From contig CM034600.1 in assembly GCA_020091685.1 (NCBI GenBank), positions 39,661,320-39,725,319 of the forward strand: a DNA stretch of 64,000 nucleotides, read 5' to 3'. The notes under the pieces were generated by a model that saw only the letters and a list, made by a program, of their open reading frames with translations, ran no database searches and was not told the origin of the DNA. Source of the stretch: Lutjanus erythropterus. Lineage: Eukaryota > Chordata > Actinopteri > Lutjaniformes > Lutjanidae. Shown in pieces: positions 58,590-64,000 of the stretch; the stretch's first letter is position 1; each line of letters starts with the position of its first letter. The translations under genes and the position numbers were made by a program.

Positions 58590-58800
58590 GGTTATATGAT
58601 AAAGCCCTTTCTCCCCGTCCTCCCCTCCAGTTCTCCCCCATCCTCCCCCGTCCTCCCCCGTCCTCCCTCGCTTGTAGCAGAATTGATGAAATTGGTAATC
58701 GTTATAGACCGCTGCTTCGGAGCGACTGACCTTCAGAGAGACTCGGAGAGGAGGATGAAGGGAGACAGAGAGAGATGGAGGGAGAGAAAGCGGTTTTAGT
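58590..58800. other. Pyrimidine tract, unique core, purine tract
   Basis: 58607-58672 is a C/T tract with 'tcctcccccg' units (G-quadruplex-prone on the minus strand). The core 58675-58735 ('aattgatgaaattggtaatc', 'accgctgcttcggagcgac') is complex, and 58736-58795 is purine-rich. A CT tract ending 'cttgtag' before the core looks like a splice acceptor, but no open frame or donor makes an exon. Confidence 0.25.
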
Positions 58801-58961
58801 CTTAATGAATCTAAATTCTTTATAGAGCGGGTTTAAACAGCGACACTTTCTGCAGCAGTAGAGCCAAACTAACTGCAGGCTGTAAGAAGATATTTTACTG
58901 TGGAACAACTCTGCAGTTACAAATCACAGAGGACAAGAAGAACAGAGGAAGTTACTTCTTA

Positions 58962-59626
58962 TTAAAGAGTAACTCAACCCATATTTTGATTATATGTGCA
59001 GCCACTTTTTTATTCTGTCAACTGTGTAAATTTTATTATTTTTCAAGAGAAAATCTGTAATCTGTTGGCAAGAAAAAAATCAGTGAGCAAGGCATTAAAT
59101 TTGCAAAAAATGTTGAAATTGAGGGGGAGTGTGGGATGGACACTAGTGTGTTCTACTTTCTGCAAGTGAAGAAAGAAAGAAAAGTAGTCCAGTAAGGAGT
59201 ATAAACAGAGTTCTGGAATTATAATCCAGGTTTACAGGGATAATTTGGATGTATAGTTGGTTTGGTTGATACTTCTCCACAGTCAGTGTCTTACCTGTGG
59301 AGGTCGACACGCCTCCAGTTTGGAGGAAGCTCAGCAGTGTCCTGCTGTGGACAGGGTCAGCAGCAACATGTATTATAGACACCTAAAAAAACTATATCAG
59401 TTTCAGTGTACACTATATTTAGAATATTTTCACCACTGTATCTTGCTGTCAGACAGACTTTTAAGCCAAAAATCGCTCTCTCCAGACCAACCACACCTTC
59501 CTACACCGGTTCTCCTGCTGCTTCTCTAAACTGGGGGCATGATGACCTCCATCTGTAGGTGACACACTGACTGTGGAGAAGAACCTCATACAAACCTGTG
59601 TCAAAAAATCTGAACTATCTGTTTAA
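58962..59626. mobile_element. TTAA-bordered fold-back element, 665 bp
   Basis: Borders TTAAAGAGTAACTCAACCC (left) and, read inwards from the right, TTAAACAGATAGTTCAGAT. Internal arms 59273-59327 ('ttctccacagtcagtgtctt', 'ggtcgacacgcctccagttt') and 59522-59582 are inverted. The ends resemble those of the 16744 family in pattern (TTAAA-x-AGATA-x-TTCA), suggesting a related TTAA-targeting group. Non-coding. Confidence 0.6.
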
Positions 59627-59762
59627 GTGGTTGTGGGGTAAAATCATGGTTCGAGTTACAGCACAGCTCCCCTTAGCTCCCCTGAGAAGAAGACGAGCTG
59701 CCCTGAAAGCCTGTTTTGAGACATTTAGGGTGAGCTATGAAACATGACGTTCCTAAAATAGG

Positions 59763-59790
59763 GACAGACAGACAGACAGACAGACAGACA
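59763..59790. repeat. (ACAG)n microsatellite
   Basis: Seven ACAG/GACA units. Confidence 0.93.
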
Positions 59791-60547
59791 TGCTGCACAA
59801 CAGTCACCACTAGTTAAAGAAATTTGCTGAACAATGTGTGATGTAGGCTGTGATTCATGAAGGACGTGATTGAGAAGCAGAAGAACATTTCCTGTCCCTT
59901 CTTGTTTTTTTTGCTCTTGATTAATAATTGATTCTTTGATTTTGAAACAGTTGCCTTACATTCTTGTTATTTAGTCTCTATGAAATGTTACAGAGTCTCT
60001 AGTATAAAAATGTAGACTTTTTTAGCAGTAACCCTGCGATTGCTCGTGCTGCTTGTGTGTGACATGTTTAGTTGTGGTGCGCACTGGAAAACAATGCTCC
60101 CTCAAAAGCCACTGTGTGTTTGTTTTGTCCATTCTGGGCTCCTGTAGAAACATGGTGGTGCAACATGGCTGCCTCGGTACCTGCTCCTTCTAGGAATATA
60201 AATGGCTCATTTTAAGGATAAAAGTCCACCTCACTGTAGAATTTACAGTGCATGTTACCCTCATCTCTTCATCCATAAGCTCCTCCCTTTCTTTCCTCCA
60301 TTTCCTTCCCTTTTCCGTGTGGATTGCTGTTTCAGTTTGTGAGACAAACTTGTTTTGATGGATGTCCTTTTTGACTTTGCTGCAGAAACACGCAGGATTT
60401 CATGTTCTTGTTGGATTTTAGATGACATCAATTAGTGTATGTTGGTGGAAGACATCGTCATGTTTGGGTTTTTTTCTAAATGTAGGTTTGAATAATTTAA
60501 AAATCTGTCCCCGGCTTGAAACGACAGCTACTTATTTTACTGCAGCT

Positions 60548-60548
<1 letters not shown>
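59791..60548. other. Unique non-coding DNA
   Basis: No gene or repeat recognised. Confidence 0.3.
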
Positions 60549-60618
<70 letters not shown>

Positions 60619-60803
60619 TGCATAGTTTAAAAGTAGAACTGCTGAATAAAACAGCAGCAGTCAGACATGATCTCACGATGCCCCACCGGATACAAACACA
60701 CAAAGAGCGAGGAAGAGAATTAAACTCTCCAACGACGTCTCCAGGAGAGGTACTGATGAGGTCACTGTCAGTGTGTGTGTGTGTGTGTGTGTCCGTGTGT
60801 CCG
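60549..60803. repeat. Two (GT)n microsatellites
   Basis: GT 60549-60614 (about 66 bp) and 60771-60803, separated by unique DNA. Open frames of about 110 codons on both strands here are artefacts. Confidence 0.95.
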
Positions 60804-61063
60804 CGGGGCTCCATTAGCTGTGACATGCTGAGTAGAAATGGAGCAGAGTGATTCAGACTGACAGAACAGGGTGAAGACAGGCAGCAGGAGGAAGTGAAGT
60901 GTGTTTCACATGAAGGTCACAGATGATTTTCGTGTCCCGCGGGGAAACCTGTTGGTGCTCGAGATGACTGTTACCACGGTCACCAGAGACTGACACCATC
61001 CCAAAATACTCCAGAGCAAGAACACACCTGATACCGTTCTGACAACCTGTAGCATTATGTAAT

Positions 61064-61905
61064 CAGAGGTGGGAAGTAACTGAGTAAAAATCATTCATTA
61101 GTGTACTTAAGTAGTTTTCAGGTATGTGTACTTTACCTGAGTATTTATTTTTCTGACATTTTTTTACTTTTACTCCTGACATTCGAACACAAATGTCTGC
61201 ACTTTATTTTTAATGCATTTGAGAAGAATTCTTTATTTTATTATTTTTATTTTGTATCATCGTGCGCTGCCGTCCAACATCAAGACTGATTTCAACTTAA
61301 ATGGACGGAACAATAACACATGGAAAAAATGATTCATTGGTGTATGAAAGATGGAAATGGTGTATAAGATGTAACAAAATGAAAAACAGCGACAAAAAAC
61401 AAGACAAAAAAGACATAACAAAACCAAAACGATGTAAAAAAAAACCACAAGACGTAATGAGACAAAAGACATAACAAGATGAAGAATGATGTAAAAGACG
61501 TAACAAGATGAAGAATGATGTAAAAGACGTAACAAGACAAAAAGGAAACAAAAAAGATATTAAAGACGTGATAACAAAAAAGTACGTAGCAAGATGAAAA
61601 ATACCATGAAAGACATAACATGTAACAAGACGAAAAAGACATAAGACTAAAACAAAGTAATGTAAGAAGATATATCAAGACAAAAAAGACGTAACAATAC
61701 GAAAACGACGTAAAAGATGTAACTAGACAAGACAGAGACTCTGGTGAAGAAAAGGTTCAGTTAGCTTTGAACAGAAATGTCCTTCAGAGGACAACTTTTT
61801 AAATACTTTGAGGACATTTCAGAGGCTGGACTTTTTCACTTTTACTGCAGTAAACAAGTTGAATCAGTGTTTCTGTGCGTATCTGTACTTCTGCTTGTGT
61901 TTTTC
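61064..61905. mobile_element. CAGAGGTGG element expanded by an internal minisatellite
   Basis: The left end CAGAGGTGGGAAGTAACTG and 'gtgtactttacctgagtatt' is followed by a purine-rich array and then by the other half of the family at 61775-61905 ('aatgtccttcagaggacaac', 'ggactttttcacttttactg'). The two halves flank the array at 61310-61735, so the array appears to lie within one copy of the element. Confidence 0.6.
61310..61735. repeat. Degenerate minisatellite (GACGTAACAAGA type)
   Basis: The clearest units are 'aagacgtaacaagatgaaga' with 'atgatgta' in tandem (about 61495-61530); other units read 'gacataacaaaaccaaaacg' and 'aaaagatgtaactagacaag'. It is related to the array at 32875-33170. 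The minus-strand open frames of 84-114 codons (Phe/Cys/Leu/Ser-rich) are composition artefacts. Confidence 0.8.
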
Positions 61906-63195
61906 TTTCATCACCAGCTGTCAGAATCAAAAGACCAAATATTTTGTATTTTTGATTCAGTTTCTGGGAACATTTTTGAATTCTTCTCTTAACCATCTGC
62001 TCAGCGTTGTCATAAATCGCTCGTTTCCACTTGATGGACGTCACCTTTTCATGAGCAGCTTTGTGTTTGTGAGATGTGATCAATAACATAATCGATGTCT
62101 CTTCAAATTGCCATTTACGGCTGCCTGTTCTGCTCCGGTTGTCGCTGAGTTTCTTTCACAAAAACAGTAAAAAGAAGAGAAATGAGCAGATGAAAGCAGA
62201 TCACATTTAACAGCTTCAGGGAGACTTGAAACCATGACAGAAAGTTAATTCAGCTGCTGAAGACGCTGGTGACAGAAGACAAGACGGTTTGTTTGACATC
62301 TAGGTTTTGGTACTAATAAAAGTTCTTGTTAAGGTCGATCTCACAGTCTGTGGCTCATTTAATGGGCAAAATTGCACTTTCCACACCCATCAGTGCCGAT
62401 TGTGAAGGGGCAGTTAAGACGGGGTGGTTCATTCTGTAAAACTCTGAGGTACCCAGTGGATTTCCTGAGCTGCTGAATGCTGAGACGTCATTAACCACAG
62501 AGACAGAATCTGTGACCACATGACAAATATTCTCATATTTTTTCACATCGCAGCAGGATGTTGAACAGTGTTTCCATCCAAATGTGGTGGAAATTTGAAC
62601 TGAATTTAAGTAAATTGGCAAAAGAAAATGTGAACATAAGCTTGTTTCCATTCATTACAGTTATGTGATTATTAGGAGCTGGTTCAGCAGTTGGTGGCAC
62701 CAATTTTCCATCCAGAAAACCATAAAACAACTGCAGAAGAAGAAGACGCAACAAGATGATGTATTTAAAAAAGTGCCAGTAGAACCTAAGACAGTTAAAA
62801 TTAGAAAACATAACATAACATTTTAATCCTGTGCAAATTTGCTAGCATGTTGGCAAATTTGCATGCACACACTCTCCGCTCATGTCTAGAAGGGAACCCT
62901 AGATTTGTGAATTTGCACAACTTGTTTGTTCATTGTGCACAGCCTAACAGCAAGATGAGATTCATTCAAAGCTCTGAAAAGTCACCCAAAAGTTTCTTGA
63001 CCAGTTTATTATGGATAAACTGGACGTTTTGTTCAATGCTGTTGGGTGGCTGCAGGTTAACTTATTAGAAAATACCACGGGGTCGAGCGGGTCACGTGAC
63101 AAAGCAGCAGTTGGAGTTATTTATTAACTTCCAGAAATGTTGTGTGCAATAGTCCAACTTCTACCTTCTCTCCATGTGTGTGTCCCTCTCCTTCA
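61906..63195. other. Non-coding DNA, no gene recognised
   Basis: Nothing supported. Confidence 0.3.
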
Positions 63196-63218
63196 AACAC
63201 ACACACACACACACACAC
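63196..63218. repeat. (CA)n microsatellite
   Basis: About 23 bp of CA. Confidence 0.93.
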
Positions 63219-63939
63219 GCTGCTGCAGCGGTGCTCACAGCTGTGCATCCAGTGCACTCTGATCGATGCTCAGAGTGCGACAAATTAGGTTAGATCCTGA
63301 AGCTGTGGACTTGTTTTTACTGCAGCCAAACACCAGGCTAAAATAAGACAGTGTAGACCTCCACACGTGGACGACTCTTCTGTTAAAATTCACTGTGGAG
63401 ATGTGAAGGGAAAATGAGGGAGAGTAAGAGTGAGAGGCTTCATGTCTGTGATGAAGGCTTACTTGTTTTGCTGCTATTCGATGAAGAACATTTAGAACAG
63501 TTGGTTTATTAGCCTAAATGTTTCTGTGTTACTGTGCACAATGGAGAAACTCTGACAGCTTCTCTCTCTTTCAGATCCTGAAGCTCTCCACAATTTCCAC
63601 GATTATCTGAACTATACCTTCAAGTTGCCAAATATGCAAATAAAAAAATAAAATCTAGAATGTCAGAATATGGATTTTTTTAGTTTATTTTTGAAATCAT
63701 AAATTAGTCCAGACTGAATGTTTTCCTTCTGTTGAGGGAGGCAGACCGTCTGAACAGGACTTGTACGACTAAATTGCATCCGTACTTGAGAAGGAAATCG
63801 GTACAGAAGAACATCGGTGAATGCAAGATTTGTTTTTGAATCACACACCTGTGACACTTCAGAGGGAATCTGTTTATGTGACTGGTTTGTGCATGTTGTT
63901 GATGAGTTTAGGTGCAAAGAAGAACTTAGTTATGGGCTT
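63219..63939. other. Non-coding DNA with an open minus-strand frame
   Basis: An 84-codon minus frame (63917-63663) gives VCLPQQKENIQSGLI near its end. No domain is recognised. An acceptor-like 'tctctctctttcag' lies at 63562-63575 on the plus strand with no usable open frame after it. Confidence 0.25.
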
Positions 63940-64000
63940 AAAAAGATATATTTTTTATTTATTTATTTGACAGTGAAAATACATGTGGCCATTGTTACAT
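63940..64000 (+). mobile_element. Partial repeat running off the window
   Basis: 'tttttatttatttatttgac' then 'agtgaaaatacatgtggcc' resembles the start of a common fish element ('tatttgacagggacaatgca' style). It is truncated by the window edge. Confidence 0.4.

Noticed and set aside
61297..61678. Hydrophobic Phe/Leu/Cys-rich minus-strand frames suggesting a membrane protein
   Set aside because: They come from a purine-rich minisatellite read on the opposite strand; composition alone explains them.
63562..63600. Polypyrimidine tract plus CAG resembling a splice acceptor
   Set aside because: Downstream sequence has no useful open frame or donor at exon distance.

Overview
The window is vertebrate nuclear DNA, most likely from a teleost fish and probably a percomorph. 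That rests on three things: very dense (CA)n/(GT)n microsatellites, degenerate Tc1/mariner copies, and many dispersed short DNA-transposon families that look like those common in spiny-rayed fish. The species cannot be named from the sequence.

No intact protein-coding gene could be supported. Almost all open frames are short, start at arbitrary ATGs, or are translations of microsatellites. The only coding similarity seen is transposon-borne: a Tc1-like transposase pseudogene (about 10345-11260, minus), a smaller Tc1-like fragment (about 45080-45370, minus), and two inverted copies of a repeat (about 43325-43930 and 48560-49030) that carry the start of what looks like a RecQ-type helicase frame. 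The one place that looks like the beginning of a host gene is about 45490-46002. It has an inverted CCAAT box, a C-rich GC-box-like stretch, a purine-rich and locally CpG-rich leader with a 19-codon upstream ORF, and a good splice donor. If this is a real promoter with a non-coding first exon, the rest of the right half would be its first intron.

Layout. 1-4 kb: AT-rich DNA, a 179-bp near-perfect palindrome and microsatellites. 4-9.5 kb: several overlapping hAT-like remnants. 10.3-11.3 kb: Tc1 pseudogene. 12-20 kb: microsatellites and TTAA-flanked fold-back elements. 21-23.2 kb: a composite element with an internal 51-bp minisatellite. 24-34 kb: repeat remnants, a GT/CA pair able to form a long hairpin, and a degenerate AT-rich minisatellite. 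34-43 kb: more fold-back elements with a few compact unique stretches that may be regulatory. 43-51 kb: the helicase-bearing repeats, a Tc1 fragment, the putative promoter, a nested repeat cluster at 47-48 kb and a duplicated repeat at 49.2-50.3 kb. 51-64 kb: microsatellites, fold-back elements, a second copy of the AT-rich minisatellite, and unique DNA.

There is no operon-like or pathway organisation to describe. The main story is successive transposon insertion, nesting and decay in a long non-coding interval, either a gene desert or a very large intron. Family assignments rest on reading the sequence and comparing copies within the window; no database was searched.
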